Source: Sporosarcina luteola (lineage in GTDB: Bacteria > Bacillota > Bacilli > Bacillales_A > Planococcaceae). From it: a DNA stretch of 64,000 nucleotides. Made by a program: the position numbers and the translations under genes. Shown one piece after another: positions 25,032-34,526 of the stretch. Within the stretch, counting starts at the first letter, position 1. Each line of letters opens with the position of its first letter. The stretch covers positions 1 through 64,000 of the forward strand of contig JACHLS010000013.1 in NCBI GenBank assembly GCA_014204635.1. Reading direction: 5' to 3'. The notes beneath the pieces are model-generated. The model did no database searches, was not told the origin of the DNA, and worked only from the letters and a program-made list of their open reading frames with translations.

Positions 25032-26369
25032 ATGATGAGGAATTATACAAAAGAAGACATCCGGAGGTTTGTTAAGGAGGATAACGTAAATTTTATCCGA
25101 CTTCAGTTCACCGATATTTTTGGCATGATCAAGAACGTGGAAATTCCGGTCAGCCAGCTCGAGAAGGCTTTGGACAATAAAATGATGTTTGACGGGTCTT
25201 CCATTGAAGGCTTTGTGCGAATTGAAGAATCGGATATGTATTTAATACCTGACTTGGATACATGGATGGTCTTTCCTTGGCCGTCCGGAACGGGTAAAGT
25301 GGCCCGTCTCATTTGTGATGTTTCATTAGCAGACGGACGCCCGTTTTCAGGTGATCCACGCGGAAATCTAAAACGAATTATTGAAGAAATGAAAGAAATG
25401 GGCTTTACGGAGTTCAATTTAGGGCCAGAACCAGAATTTTTCTTATTTAAATTAGACGCTAACGGCAATCCAACTATGGAATTAAATGACCATGGGGATT
25501 ATTTTGATTTAGCGCCAATGGATCTTGGAGAAAACTGCCGTAGGGATATTGTTTTGGAACTGGAAGAGCTTGGTTTTGAAGTCGAAGCCTCTCATCATGA
25601 AGCGGCTCCTGGACAACACGAAATTGACTTTAAATATGCTGATGTTCTCTCCGCTTGTGATAATATTCAAACATTCAAGCTCGTCGTCAAGACGATTGCA
25701 AGGAAACACGGTTTGCACGCTACTTTTATGCCAAAACCGATCTACGGGGTAAGCGGTTCAGGGATGCACTGTAACGTATCTCTTTTCAAAGATGGGGAAA
25801 ATGTGTTTTTCGACGAAACCGGAGAACGGAAATTAAGTGAAACAGCTTATCAGTTTATGGCTGGTGTGTTGGATCATGTCCGTGGATTTACGGCCATAAC
25901 GAACCCGACCGTCAATTCCTACAAACGGCTTGTCCCTGGCTATGAGGCTCCTTGCTATGTGGCATGGTCTGCACAAAACCGCAGTCCACTTATTCGTATT
26001 CCAGCTTCACGAGGAATGAGCACAAGAATTGAAGTGCGTTCCGTTGACTCTTCTGCAAATCCATATTTGGCGATGGCCGCCATATTGAAGGCAGGATTGG
26101 ATGGGATTAAACGAAATTTACAGCCACCACAGCCTGTCGACTGCAATATTTATGAAATGAAGCAAGCTGAATTAACGGAACGTGGCATCGGTACGTTGCC
26201 AACTGACTTGGATCATGCCTTAGCTGCACTTTCTGAGGATGAAGTAATTCGAGAAGCACTTGGATCACATATCTACTCTAATTTTTCAGAAGCGAAACAT
26301 GTCGAGTGGGAAAGCTATCGAATAACTGTCCATCCTTGGGAGTTAGAACATTATATGAAAATGTACTAA
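25032..26369 (+). CDS. glnA: glutamine synthetase, type I
   Basis: 445 residues, full length for the GSI-alpha class, which forms dodecamers. It makes glutamine from glutamate, ammonia and ATP in the cytosol. Signatures present are [81 protein letters not shown] and [18 protein letters not shown]. The Arg of GFVRIEES, linked in B. subtilis GlnA to feedback inhibition, is present. There is no adjacent glnR and no GlnR box (TGTNA-N7-TNACA) was found upstream, so it may be a second copy or differently regulated. Confidence 0.96.
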   Translation: MMRNYTKEDIRRFVKEDNVNFIRLQFTDIFGMIKNVEIPVSQLEKALDNKMMFDGSSIEGFVRIEESDMYLIPDLDTWMVFPWPSGTGKVARLICDVSLADGRPFSGDPRGNLKRIIEEMKEMGFTEFNLGPEPEFFLFKLDANGNPTMELNDHGDYFDLAPMDLGENCRRDIVLELEELGFEVEASHHEAAPGQHEIDFKYADVLSACDNIQTFKLVVKTIARKHGLHATFMPKPIYGVSGSGMHCNVSLFKDGENVFFDETGERKLSETAYQFMAGVLDHVRGFTAITNPTVNSYKRLVPGYEAPCYVAWSAQNRSPLIRIPASRGMSTRIEVRSVDSSANPYLAMAAILKAGLDGIKRNLQPPQPVDCNIYEMKQAELTERGIGTLPTDLDHALAALSEDEVIREALGSHIYSNFSEAKHVEWESYRITVHPWELEHYMKMY

Positions 26370-26375
26370 TGAGAG

Positions 26376-26406
26376 AAATCCCGTTCTTCGGAACGGGATT
26401 TTTTTA
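26376..26406 (+). terminator. Terminator of glnA
   Basis: AAATCCCGTTC (376-386) pairs with GAACGGGATTT (391-401), TTCG tetraloop, followed by a T-tract. Confidence 0.95.
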
Positions 26407-26760
26407 TTTCCTCTACTTATCCTTCCGCAATAAAATATTACGACAACCGAAAAGTCAAGTTTAAAACCTTATAATACATAGTTTTTCACAATAATTTCAC
26501 ATTCCATATTTCCTTCTATTTGGTACTATTTCTATCAATTATAATTCTTACTAATATATAAAAACCAAATTAGAACCTTTTGTGACAACGGTTCTAAACT
26601 ATTGTTTTTAGAGGTTGAAAGGAATATTATATGTGACACGAGGGAATTCCCTTACTTAAACTGTAAACGAAAGCTAATTAAATATTATACACAAATAATA
26701 TTTTCCAGCTTCTAAGTAAGTGGATTTCTTACATTTTAACTGAAGAGAGGGGAGTAACCA
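26407..26760 (+). promoter_or_regulatory. qox upstream region with inverted repeats
   Basis: About 350 AT-rich nt without a gene. It contains TTAGAACC (570-577) and GGTTCTAA (590-597), a perfect 8-bp inverted repeat with a 12-nt spacer; a 12-bp palindrome AGGGAATTCCCT at 26641-26652; and at 26662-26675 a sequence matching about 12 of 14 positions of the CcpA cre consensus. Which of these acts on qoxABCD is unknown. Confidence 0.4.
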
Positions 26761-27672
26761 TTGAAGGCGAAATGGTTCTTACTATCAATTTTCTTTACGC
26801 TTTCTCTGATTTTATCAGGCTGTGATAATTCGTTGCTCGTATTCGATCCTAAAGGACCGCAAGCGAAGACGTTATCCGATACGATTATCTTTTCGATCAT
26901 CATGATGGCAGGCATCCTTCTCGTTGTCTATATCCTATTTACATTCATGCTCGTTAAATACCGGGCATCCAAGATGGACGACAGCTACGAGCCGCCGCAT
27001 GAAGAAGGAAGCAAATGGTTGGAAATCACGTGGACAATTATTCCGATCATTATTGTCATTGTTCTATCTGTCGTAACAGTGCGGACAACATCCGAAGTAG
27101 AAAGCAAGCCAGTCGCTTACGCAAATGACAAACCGCTTGTGATTTATGCTTCATCTTCTAACTGGAAATGGCATTTCAGCTATCCAGAGGAAGGCATTGA
27201 AACAGTCAACTATGTCAACATTCCGGAAGATCGGCCAGTCGAATTCCGTCTATACTCTTTTGGACCGATCACAAGCTTCTGGATTCCTCAATTAGCAGGC
27301 CAAAAATATGCGATGAGCGACATGGTCACAAAGATCAATCTGGCTGCTGAAATACCAGGATCCTACATTGGTAAAAACTCAAACTTTAACGGTAAAGATT
27401 TTGCCCATATGGAGTTTGAAACACAAGTCATGACTGAAAAAGACTATGAAAAATGGGTGGAAGAAGTTAAGGAAACAGCTCCTGCTTTGACTGAATCCGA
27501 ATTTGATGAATTGATTGAGCCAAGTGTCCTTGGACGTAAGACGTATTCTTCTACGCATCTTGAGTTTAGCCCTGCTCCAGAAGGCGAACATGCTGGCCAT
27601 CATCATGGTAACAGCGATGAGGAAACAGACTCTTCACACCATATGGACATGGATATGGAAGACCATAAATAA
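26761..27672 (+). CDS. qoxA: cytochrome aa3 quinol oxidase subunit II
   Basis: 303-residue lipoprotein starting TTG 26761 (GAGGGGAG upstream). Signal peptide with lipobox LSGC (Cys21), two transmembrane helices (about 43-65 and 87-108) and a cupredoxin-like outer domain. The CuA ligands of cytochrome c oxidases are absent, as expected for a quinol oxidase. The C-terminus is His/Asp/Met-rich (HHHGN, HHMDMDMEDHK), a possible metal-binding tail. First gene of the qoxABCD operon that passes electrons from menaquinol to O2 and pumps protons. Confidence 0.95.
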   Translation: MKAKWFLLSIFFTLSLILSGCDNSLLVFDPKGPQAKTLSDTIIFSIIMMAGILLVVYILFTFMLVKYRASKMDDSYEPPHEEGSKWLEITWTIIPIIIVIVLSVVTVRTTSEVESKPVAYANDKPLVIYASSSNWKWHFSYPEEGIETVNYVNIPEDRPVEFRLYSFGPITSFWIPQLAGQKYAMSDMVTKINLAAEIPGSYIGKNSNFNGKDFAHMEFETQVMTEKDYEKWVEEVKETAPALTESEFDELIEPSVLGRKTYSSTHLEFSPAPEGEHAGHHHGNSDEETDSSHHMDMDMEDHK

Positions 27673-27699
27673 TCATCTACTCGAAGGGAGTATACATCT

Positions 27700-29643
27700 A
27701 TGAAATGGGATGAATTTTTCGTCACCGGCGAGCCGATGATCTACGCGGCGATGGTCTCGATAGTTCTTGTCTCCGTTGCGATCGTGGGAAGTCTCACCTA
27801 TTTTAAGAAATGGGGTTACCTATGGCGCAATTGGTTGACGACTGTTGACCATAAAAAAATCGGTGTTATGTATATTATCGCGGCGCTACTTATGTTGTTC
27901 CGTGGCGGCGTTGATGCCCTGCTAATGCGGGCACAAACAGCAGTTCCGGAAAACGGACTGCTCGATGGACAACATTACAATGAGATCTTTACAACACATG
28001 GAATTATTATGATTCTGTTTATGGCGATGCCATTCATCATCGGTTTGATGAACGTCGTCATCCCGCTTCAAATTGGAGCGCGCGACGTCGCATTCCCTCG
28101 TTTGAACGCAGTCAGCTTCTGGCTCTTCTTCTTTGGAGCGATGTTGCTGAACTTGTCTTTCGTCATTGGCGGATCGCCTGACGCAGGTTGGTCGGCCTAC
28201 TTCCCGCTTGCGAGCACGGAATTCAGCCCGACTGTCGGTAATAACTACTATTCACTCTCCCTGCAAATTGCCGGGATTGGTACATTGATGACAGGTATTA
28301 ACTTCCTCGTCACGATTTTGAAAATGCGTGCACCTGGCATGACACTAATGAAAATGCCAATGTTCACTTGGTCCATTTTGATCACTAGCGTTATCATCAT
28401 CTTCGCGTTCCCTGTATTGACAGTAGCGCTTGCTCTAATGATGCTAGATCGTCAATTCGGCACTCAGTTTTTCGCTATGCAAAACGGCGGAATGGATATG
28501 CTTTGGGCGAACTTGTTCTGGGTATGGGGCCATCCTGAAGTGTATATCGTTATTTTGCCGGCATTCGGTATATACAGCGAGATCATTTCAACATTTGCCC
28601 GCAAGAATTTGTACGGCTATAAATCAATGGTTGTCAGTATGGTCGCCATTTCCTTGCTCTCGTTCCTCGTATGGGTGCATCACTTCTATACAATGGGACA
28701 CGGCGTCATGGTCAACAGCGTGTTCTCGATTACGACGATGGCAATTGCCGTGCCGACCGGTGTGAAGATCTTCAACTGGCTCTTCACATTGCGTAAAGGG
28801 AAAATCAGCTTTACGTCTCCGATGTTGTATGCACTGGCATTTATTCCGATATTCACAATTGGTGGTGTGACCGGTGTCATGCTTGCGATGGCGAGTGCCG
28901 ACTATCAATATCACAATACGATGTTCCTAGTCGCCCACTTCCACTATGTCTTGATTCCAGGAACCGTGTTTGCGGTCATCGCCGGCTATCACTATTGGTT
29001 CCCGAAAGTATTCGGTTTCCGTTTGAATGAGAAACTCGCTAAATGGGCGTTCTGGTTCATTGCGATTTCCTTCAATGTTACGTTCTTCCCTCTCTTTATC
29101 TTAGGTTTGAACGGTATGACACGCCGGATGTACACATACTCGGCAAGCACTGGATATGGACCACTCAACATGTTGTCCATGGTCGGAGCTGTAGGGTTGA
29201 CAATCGGTTTCCTATTGCTTGTTTACAACATTTACTGGAGCACTCGTTACGCCAAGCGCGATACAACAGGCGATCCTTGGGATGGACGTTCGCTTGAATG
29301 GAGTACGCCGAGCCCAGTGCCTGAATATAACTTTGCGAAAACACCTGTTGTCACAAAACTGGATGCATTCTGGTTCTCGAAAAAAGAGAACACTTCATTG
29401 ACTGAAGGAGAGTATGAACCGATTCACATGCCGAATAATAACGGCCAACCGTTCATTATGGGCGTCGCCTTCTTCTTCTTCGGATTCTTCATGGTGTTCA
29501 GCTGGTGGATCCCTGCGATCATTGCAGGTCTTGTTGTCCTTGGTGCAATGGCATATCGGACATTCGAAAAGGATCATGGCCACCACATCCCGGTCGACGA
29601 AATCGAACGGACTGAAAAAGCATTGCGAGGTGAACAGTCATGA
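27700..29643 (+). CDS. qoxB: cytochrome aa3 quinol oxidase subunit I
   Basis: 647 residues, about 14 transmembrane helices. Haem and CuB ligands are visible: His100 in FTTHGIIMI, His in WVWGHPEVY (followed by the Tyr of the active-site cross-link), the HH pair in [12 protein letters not shown], and [10 protein letters not shown] for the low- and high-spin haems. It is the catalytic, proton-pumping subunit. It is 27 nt downstream of qoxA and overlaps qoxC by 4 nt. Confidence 0.97.
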   Translation: MKWDEFFVTGEPMIYAAMVSIVLVSVAIVGSLTYFKKWGYLWRNWLTTVDHKKIGVMYIIAALLMLFRGGVDALLMRAQTAVPENGLLDGQHYNEIFTTHGIIMILFMAMPFIIGLMNVVIPLQIGARDVAFPRLNAVSFWLFFFGAMLLNLSFVIGGSPDAGWSAYFPLASTEFSPTVGNNYYSLSLQIAGIGTLMTGINFLVTILKMRAPGMTLMKMPMFTWSILITSVIIIFAFPVLTVALALMMLDRQFGTQFFAMQNGGMDMLWANLFWVWGHPEVYIVILPAFGIYSEIISTFARKNLYGYKSMVVSMVAISLLSFLVWVHHFYTMGHGVMVNSVFSITTMAIAVPTGVKIFNWLFTLRKGKISFTSPMLYALAFIPIFTIGGVTGVMLAMASADYQYHNTMFLVAHFHYVLIPGTVFAVIAGYHYWFPKVFGFRLNEKLAKWAFWFIAISFNVTFFPLFILGLNGMTRRMYTYSASTGYGPLNMLSMVGAVGLTIGFLLLVYNIYWSTRYAKRDTTGDPWDGRSLEWSTPSPVPEYNFAKTPVVTKLDAFWFSKKENTSLTEGEYEPIHMPNNNGQPFIMGVAFFFFGFFMVFSWWIPAIIAGLVVLGAMAYRTFEKDHGHHIPVDEIERTEKALRGEQS

Positions 29644-30236
29644 AAATAGATCACGCTAAGCCACTTGAGTATAGTACAGAGGAAAACCGCCTGAAAGTAC
29701 TCGGCTTCTGGATATTCCTTGGTGCGGAAATCGTCTTGTTCTCCACGTTGTTCGCCGTCTATTTCACTCTTGTGAACCGGACGGGGAACGGCCCTGCCGG
29801 CAGTCATATCTTTGAATTGACACCAGTCATGGTAGAGACAGTCGTACTCCTCACAAGTAGTTTCACTATTGGGCTTGGTATTCATGCGATGCGGCTTGGG
29901 GCAAAGAAGGCGATGATGACGTTCTTCGGAATCACACTCCTTCTTGGCGCCGTCTTCCTCGGCGTAGAAATCACTGAGTTTGTAACGTATGTCCATGAAG
30001 GTGCGACGATTCAAACAAGTGCATTCCTGTCCAGCCTTTTCACATTGCTGGGAACTCACGGAGCCCACGTCACATTCGGTCTCCTCTGGGGCAGCGCAAT
30101 TTTACTCCAAGTGAAAAAACGCGGCTTTACCCCTGAAACAGCAAACAAGTCGTTCATCTTCTCTTTGTACTGGCACTTCTTAGACGTTGTCTGGATCTTC
30201 ATCTTCAGCTTCGTCTACTTGAAAGGAATGATGTGA
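29640..30236 (+). CDS. qoxC: cytochrome aa3 quinol oxidase subunit III
   Basis: 198 residues, five predicted transmembrane helices, typical length for QoxC. Family segments are [20 protein letters not shown] and [13 protein letters not shown], with [20 protein letters not shown] at the C-terminus. Its ATG overlaps the qoxB stop (ATGA), indicating translational coupling and stoichiometric synthesis. Confidence 0.96.
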   Translation: MKIDHAKPLEYSTEENRLKVLGFWIFLGAEIVLFSTLFAVYFTLVNRTGNGPAGSHIFELTPVMVETVVLLTSSFTIGLGIHAMRLGAKKAMMTFFGITLLLGAVFLGVEITEFVTYVHEGATIQTSAFLSSLFTLLGTHGAHVTFGLLWGSAILLQVKKRGFTPETANKSFIFSLYWHFLDVVWIFIFSFVYLKGMM

Positions 30237-30237
30237 T

Positions 30238-30528
30238 ATGAAACAGCTATTTCCTGTTCCGCATGTGATCGGATTCGTTTCATCACTTCTCCTTTCACTC
30301 ATTGCGCTTGTTGTTGTAAAGTTTGATCTGACATTTGCTTCGGGCATGACCATCTTAGGCGTTACCGCATTGGTTCAAGCGGGCTTGCAGCTCTTCCTCT
30401 TCATGCACGTCGGAGAGAATGAAGATAAGCGTTCCTTGATGACCAATATCGCCTATGCCCTCTTCGTCGGCCTCGTTACCATCTTCGGTACGTTGTTTGC
30501 GATGCTGTGGGGATATAATATGATTTGA
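30238..30528 (+). CDS. qoxD: cytochrome aa3 quinol oxidase subunit IV
   Basis: 96 residues with three transmembrane helices, the CyoD/QoxD type of small subunit, with the motif QLFLFMHVGENEDKR between helices 2 and 3. It follows qoxC after a single nucleotide. A terminator lies 9 nt downstream, closing the operon. Confidence 0.94.
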   Translation: MKQLFPVPHVIGFVSSLLLSLIALVVVKFDLTFASGMTILGVTALVQAGLQLFLFMHVGENEDKRSLMTNIAYALFVGLVTIFGTLFAMLWGYNMI

Positions 30529-30536
30529 TTCAATTG

Positions 30537-30566
30537 GACCTGTTCATCCTGAGCAGGTCTTTTTTA
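30537..30566 (+). terminator. Terminator of qoxABCD
   Basis: GACCTGTTC (537-545) pairs with GAGCAGGTC (551-559), loop of 5, followed by TTTTTT. Confidence 0.92.
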
Positions 30567-30894
30567 TAATGGAAAGATTTCGGCAACTGAGACAACCAAA
30601 TTTTCTTGCCATGCGAACCACACTTCATCGACTATCAGCAACATTTCGGGGTTATGAGTTATGATTTGTTATTGCGATTAGTTGTAGATGTTTAAAAGCG
30701 GCTTGGAAGTATTCACCGCCCCCTCCTTTCTCCGTATCGCGCTCTTAATAGGAAGTAACTGTTTTACCCAGCGTGCAGAAAAATACCATTTATCATTTAC
30801 CAGGTAATTAATTGACATAATAATAAAATTATGAAACAATTTAATTGGTAAAATGATCCAATTAACATACTAGATGAAACGAGGGATTGATTAG
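30567..30894. other. intergenic, nothing recognised
   Basis: About 330 nt of AT-rich sequence without an ORF bearing a ribosome binding site. TTGACA followed 16-17 nt later by an AT-rich stretch near 30812-30840 may be the promoter of the small gene at 30895. Confidence 0.4.
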
Positions 30895-31062
30895 ATGAAC
30901 TATGGAATTACTCTAGTATTTTTCTTTCTAGTAATTAGTATTATACTGATTGCCGTTTATAAAGTTGTGATAAAAAAGAGAAACGTCAAAGTTGGATACA
31001 CGCCCTTTGATGATGCTACACAAGGAATAAAACCTGATCAACACACAGAGAAAAACGAGTGA
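30895..31062 (+). CDS. small single-span membrane protein, 55 aa
   Basis: Starts ATG 30895 behind GAGGGATTG and ends TGA 31060-31062. One transmembrane helix (about residues 5-27), a basic stop-transfer KKRNVK, then a polar tail with YTPFDDATQG. This resembles the small DUF3951-type proteins of Bacillus, which share a YTPFD-like motif, but I recall that family only loosely. Function unknown. Confidence 0.65.
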   Translation: MNYGITLVFFFLVISIILIAVYKVVIKKRNVKVGYTPFDDATQGIKPDQHTEKNE

Positions 31063-31358
31063 CACAAGATGGTTTATATGCCTTCATTCATTGCGATTAA
31101 GTATGTACAAATTTGAATTACGCAAGCAAAGTTCTAACGTTTCGCAGCAATCAACTACAAATTTTCACCGCCCTACTTCAAAGAAACCTATTAATAATTC
31201 CACCAAAAGACATATACTTTGCCAAGTAGAATAGATTTCACCAACTTCCAGAGAAAACCTGCCAATGTTAGGAATCAATTACTCGAAACCTCCCAATATA
31301 AAAAATAGCGTGACATTTCCCTTTTCCGTGATAAAATAAACGGATAGGAGGTGAAAAC
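31063..31358. other. intergenic, nothing recognised
   Basis: About 300 nt without a gene, upstream of the BASS transporter. No riboswitch, terminator or clear operator was seen. Confidence 0.4.
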
Positions 31359-32288
31359 ATGCAAGGTTTTGTCAAATTTAGTCAGTTTATAGGGAAGACA
31401 TTCGCGATTTGGGTGTTGTTATTTGCGGCGCTCGCCTTTTTTATGCCAGCACAATTTGTCGGTCTTGGTAAATATATTTCTATCTTGCTTGGTATCGTAA
31501 TGTTTGGTATGGGGATGACATTGACGTTAAAGGATTTTGGAGAAGTGATTCGTCATCCAAAAAGTGTGGTGATTGGCGTCTTATCTCAATTCATCGTCAT
31601 GCCGTTGCTCGCATACGGTTTAGCAAAAGGGTTGAATTTGCCTGCTGAAATCGCAATTGGTGTCATTCTGGTTGGTGCTTGTCCTGGAGGGACAGCTTCA
31701 AACGTTATGACTTTTTTAGCGAAAGGTAATACAGCATTGTCCGTAGCTGTCACATCTGTGTCCACTTTGCTTGCCCCGATTCTAACACCCGCCATCATTT
31801 ATGTTTTGGCGAGTGAGTGGCTCGAAGTATCAGCAGCTAATATGTTCATGTCTGTAGTAAAAATCGTATTGTTCCCTATCATTCTCGGTTTAATTGTCCA
31901 GTTTTTCTTGAAGGAACAGGCGAAAAAGAGTGTCGATATTATGCCTCTTGTTTCCGTTGTGGCCATTGTATTGATAGTGGCAGCAGTCGTAGCAGGAAGC
32001 AAGGAAAAAATTGTCGAGTCTGGATTGCTCATTTTCGCGGTCGTCATCTTACATAATGGACTCGGTTACCTATTCGGTTTCCTGATCGCCAAATTGTTCA
32101 AATTGGATTACCCAGACCAGAAAGCAATATCCATTGAAGTCGGTATGCAAAATTCGGGTCTCGGCGCGGCGCTCGCTGCAGCTCATTTTAGTCCACTTGC
32201 AGCTGTGCCAAGTGCCATCTTCAGCTTCTGGCATAATATTTCCGGGCCATTGCTCGCAACATATTGGGCAAGAAAGACGAAGAAATAA
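31359..32288 (+). CDS. bile acid:sodium symporter family (BASS) transporter
   Basis: 309 residues, nine to ten transmembrane helices. Family signatures are [16 protein letters not shown], the [19 protein letters not shown] crossover loop and [14 protein letters not shown]. It resembles B. subtilis YocS; relatives carry bile acids, pantothenate, pyruvate or other organic anions with Na+, and the substrate is not predictable. ATAGGAGGTG precedes ATG. Two degraded partial copies of its last 80-90 nt lie downstream (33478-33561 and 34330-34412). Confidence 0.9.
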   Translation: MQGFVKFSQFIGKTFAIWVLLFAALAFFMPAQFVGLGKYISILLGIVMFGMGMTLTLKDFGEVIRHPKSVVIGVLSQFIVMPLLAYGLAKGLNLPAEIAIGVILVGACPGGTASNVMTFLAKGNTALSVAVTSVSTLLAPILTPAIIYVLASEWLEVSAANMFMSVVKIVLFPIILGLIVQFFLKEQAKKSVDIMPLVSVVAIVLIVAAVVAGSKEKIVESGLLIFAVVILHNGLGYLFGFLIAKLFKLDYPDQKAISIEVGMQNSGLGAALAAAHFSPLAAVPSAIFSFWHNISGPLLATYWARKTKK

Positions 32289-32291
32289 AAC

Positions 32292-32328
32292 AAGCAGGCC
32301 AGTATATCTCAAACTGGCCTGCTTTTTA
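32292..32328. terminator. Terminator of the BASS gene
   Basis: AGCAGGCCAGT (293-303) pairs with ACTGGCCTGCT (313-323), followed by TTTTA. It also lies just past the end of the convergent 128-aa gene. Related hairpins recur at 33563 and 34418. Confidence 0.92.
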
Positions 32329-32355
32329 TAGTGTTAACTTTCCAGATGCTATTTA

Positions 32356-32742
32356 TTATTCATAGAACGTAGTCACTGCACTCCCCTTTGTTCCTGCCAC
32401 CATCTTAGCAATGATACTGCCAATATTAACAATGGCTCCCCCTATCCCAATCACGATGACCCAGACACTCGGAAATAAAAATCCAACCAGCATGAGACCT
32501 AAAAATATGATAGCAAGAAAGGCTTGATAAATAGCTGAAACAATTCTAAACGTCATATGATCAAAGAATGCTAAAATAATCGGCTTGATAAATAGCATGA
32601 CGACCGTTCCGATTGACATGATGAGTAGAATTGACTGGTCAAATGTAATTGTATGAGGACCAGTTGGGTAGTTTGCCCTCAGAAGTACAGCAATAATGGC
32701 AAATGCAAAAGTCAAACCCACCATTGAAATTCTTATTACCAG
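32356..32742 (-). CDS. DUF4064-like membrane protein, paralogue 1 (128 aa)
   Basis: 128 residues with four predicted transmembrane helices. The start CTG 32742 is inferred by alignment with the two tandem paralogues: GGGGG lies 8 nt upstream, the sequence becomes MVIRISMVGLTFAF, and all three proteins are then exactly 128 residues. A later ATG at 32724 is possible but would remove the start of helix 1. Shared features are PIILAFFDH, RIVSAIYQA and a final helix WVIVIGIGGAIVNIGSI. Function unknown. The family name is a tentative assignment. Confidence 0.7.
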   Translation of the reverse strand: MVIRISMVGLTFAFAIIAVLLRANYPTGPHTITFDQSILLIMSIGTVVMLFIKPIILAFFDHMTFRIVSAIYQAFLAIIFLGLMLVGFLFPSVWVIVIGIGGAIVNIGSIIAKMVAGTKGSAVTTFYE

Positions 32743-32900
32743 AATGAAAACCCCCTTGTCTTCAGAAATACCGGTTTTAATCGCTCACTTGTTAAGCTAA
32801 TGGTTATTAGTTTATCAACTTTTTTCGCCATACAAAACAAGCTTAGGGTGTAAATTCGATAAGACTAAGGTCGTAGGTGGTTTCAATGCAACTGAGGATA

Positions 32901-33469
32901 TGGATGTCTAACTAACAAAACCCGTCACTTGAAGCGAATCAAGGACCTGCTGCCGCCACTAGACGCGGTTATGTCAATGGACCTCGTTACTTCCTCGAAA
33001 TCGGATTACTCCAGAGACGAAAAGTGATGTCATGGAAGAAGCATGCGTTGATTTCCCGAGATTCGCTGAAGAAGGAGAGTACAAGAAGTTGGAGAACCAT
33101 ATTGTTTTATTCTTTCTATTTCGTTCACATACCAACATTTCTCGTTGAAAACTTTTTTGCAAATTGCTTGTCCTTCGGTCGAAAACCTTCCAATAACCGT
33201 AGTTGGAACAACCACATTATGAGCCAATGCAATCTGTACTATTGCACATGCAACTTCTCGCTTATCACATTATCAATTATAGTCTCCGTTTTCATAAAAG
33301 CAGGTATTGTGTATTTGACAGCAAAAATCTAAGCTGTTATCCGGTTTCCCTCCACCTTTTGAACCTCTGTCAGCCAATCTGTTTACCCTATTAATCTAAA
33401 TAATTCGTTCCGCTCAAGCGAAGACCAGCTTTTTCATTATATATCCAAAGCCATGCTAACCAATCGCGC
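32901..33469. other. intergenic, possibly decayed sequence
   Basis: About 570 nt with no gene that has a ribosome binding site. Short open frames occur on both strands but none shows a recognisable domain. It separates copies 1 and 2 of the tandem segment and has no counterpart between copies 2 and 3. Confidence 0.4.
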
Positions 33470-33477
33470 AATGTCGC

Positions 33478-33561
33478 GCTCCATCTTCAGCTTCTGGTAA
33501 TCGTTCCGGTACATTTTCCTCTTTGTACATAAGTTTTGAAAGAACCAGAAATAAAGGAAAT
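33478..33561 (+). pseudogene. Remnant of BASS transporter 3' end
   Basis: CCATCTTCAGCTTCTGG matches the BASS gene at 32216-32232 exactly, and the following 60 nt keep TTCC, ATT, ACATA and AGAAATAAA in the order of that gene's end. There is no reading frame. It lies in the same place relative to the 128-aa gene as the intact BASS end does in copy 1. Confidence 0.65.
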
Positions 33562-33562
33562 A

Positions 33563-33593
33563 GGCCATTGATTCATTATGTGAATCAATGGCC
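33563..33593 (-). terminator. Hairpin after paralogue 2
   Basis: Perfect 13-bp arms (GGCCATTGATTCA and its complement), 5-nt loop. The minus strand continues TATTTCCTTTATTT, a weak T-rich tail, so it may terminate the 33678-34064 gene. Confidence 0.65.
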
Positions 33594-33677
33594 TGCCGAA
33601 TCAAAGACATTATAAGAATTCAAATTATCTGTGTAGGCATGGATTATACCATTAGTTATCATTTCAGCACGTCTGAG

Positions 33678-34064
33678 TTACCGAATTTCCTTCTTTGTTC
33701 CCGCCATGATCGTAGCAACGATGCTGCCAATCATAAGAATCGCTCCAATAATTCCGATTATAATCACCCAAATATTTGATTTAAAAATACCCGCCGGAAT
33801 GAGAACTAGAAATGAGATGGCGATAATCCCTTGATAAAAAGCTGAAATAATTCTAATTACAATATGTTGAAAAAAAGCTAAAATAAATGGCGGTAAAAAT
33901 AATACGACAACCATTCCCAAAGAGAACAAATGAACAAATGGCTCTTCAAAAGAAATCGTATTATAAGGATTTGTTGGATATTTCGATGCGAATTTCAACC
34001 CAATGACTGCAGCTATGAATGCGTAAGCAAAAGTCAAACACACCATCGAAAGTCGAACTTTCAT
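33678..34064 (-). CDS. DUF4064-like membrane protein, paralogue 2 (128 aa)
   Basis: 128 residues, four predicted transmembrane helices, ATG start at 34064 with AGGAGG upstream, the best-defined start of the three paralogues. It is closest to paralogue 3: both have RLSMVCLT, PPFILAFFQH or PPLILAFFQH, YQGII-FLVLIP-GI and NIWVI-IGI-G. Conserved promoter upstream: TTGTGT, 17 nt, TACTAT on the minus strand. Function unknown; membrane location predicted. Confidence 0.82.
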   Translation of the reverse strand: MKVRLSMVCLTFAYAFIAAVIGLKFASKYPTNPYNTISFEEPFVHLFSLGMVVVLFLPPFILAFFQHIVIRIISAFYQGIIAISFLVLIPAGIFKSNIWVIIIGIIGAILMIGSIVATIMAGTKKEIR

Positions 34065-34329
34065 ATAAAAACCTCCTTATCTTGGATAGCATGCTTCCGT
34101 TTTGTCAGCTTCTTGACTATAGTATATCAGCATGTTCTTCTACACAAAACAAGCTCAGGATGTAAATTCAATAAGACCTAAGTCTTAGAATGGTTTCTAT
34201 GTACTATTGAAAGCTACCAATCAAAGGCGGCGTTGGATTAAGGTGCCAAGTTTTTTTGATCAATATCTTCACCACCTCTTTTTCTCTCCTTTTAAAAAGA
34301 AATTAGAACTTTGTTCCATTGCATCTATG

Positions 34330-34412
34330 CGGAGTGCCAACTTAAGCTTCTGTTATAATATTTCCTGACCATTGCTCAAGATAAATCGGGCATGAAAGAC
34401 AAAGAATAAAAG
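34330..34412 (+). pseudogene. Remnant of BASS transporter 3' end
   Basis: Aligns with the BASS gene at about 32210-32290 with roughly four of five bases identical: GGAGTGCCAACTTAAGCTTC then TATAATATTTCC, ACCATTGCTC, GGGCATGAAAGAC and AAAGAATAAAA. Small indels break the frame, so it is a pseudogene fragment. Confidence 0.8.
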
Positions 34413-34417
34413 GGAAC

Positions 34418-34454
34418 AAGGCCAGTTGATTCATTTTGTGAATCAACTGGCCTT
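34418..34454 (-). terminator. Hairpin after paralogue 3
   Basis: Perfect 16-bp arms (34418-34433 and 34439-34454) with a 5-nt loop, homologous to the hairpin at 33563 but with compensating changes (CCAGTT/AACTGG against CCATTG/CAATGG), so the structure and not the sequence is kept. Confidence 0.75.
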
Positions 34455-34526
34455 GCTCGTTTCGGACACCTTGCAGGATTTAATTATGCGTGTAGACTTA
34501 TACCGAAATACCACAAGGTTTACTTC

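Larger units (their letters stand above)
32210..32900. repeat. Tandem segment, copy 1
   Basis: First of three diverged copies of a segment of about 700 nt: 3' end of a BASS gene, hairpin, 128-aa membrane gene on minus, and its promoter with the downstream AAACAAGCTTAGGGTGTAAA element (near 32836). In this copy the BASS end is intact. Confidence 0.75.
33470..34200. repeat. Tandem segment, copy 2
   Basis: Second copy: decayed BASS 3' end (33478-33561), hairpin (33563-33593), 128-aa gene (33678-34064 minus), promoter and the AAACAAGCTCAGGATGTAAA element near 34147. The promoter block is nearly identical to copy 3. Confidence 0.75.

Noticed and set aside
26581..26600. TTGTGACAACGGTTCTAA as a Rex site upstream of qoxA
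   Set aside because: Only the left half matches TTGTGAA; the right half matches three of seven positions.
32901..33469. Several 60-100-codon frames on both strands
   Set aside because: No ribosome binding sites, mutually overlapping, and no family resemblance; probably decaying sequence.
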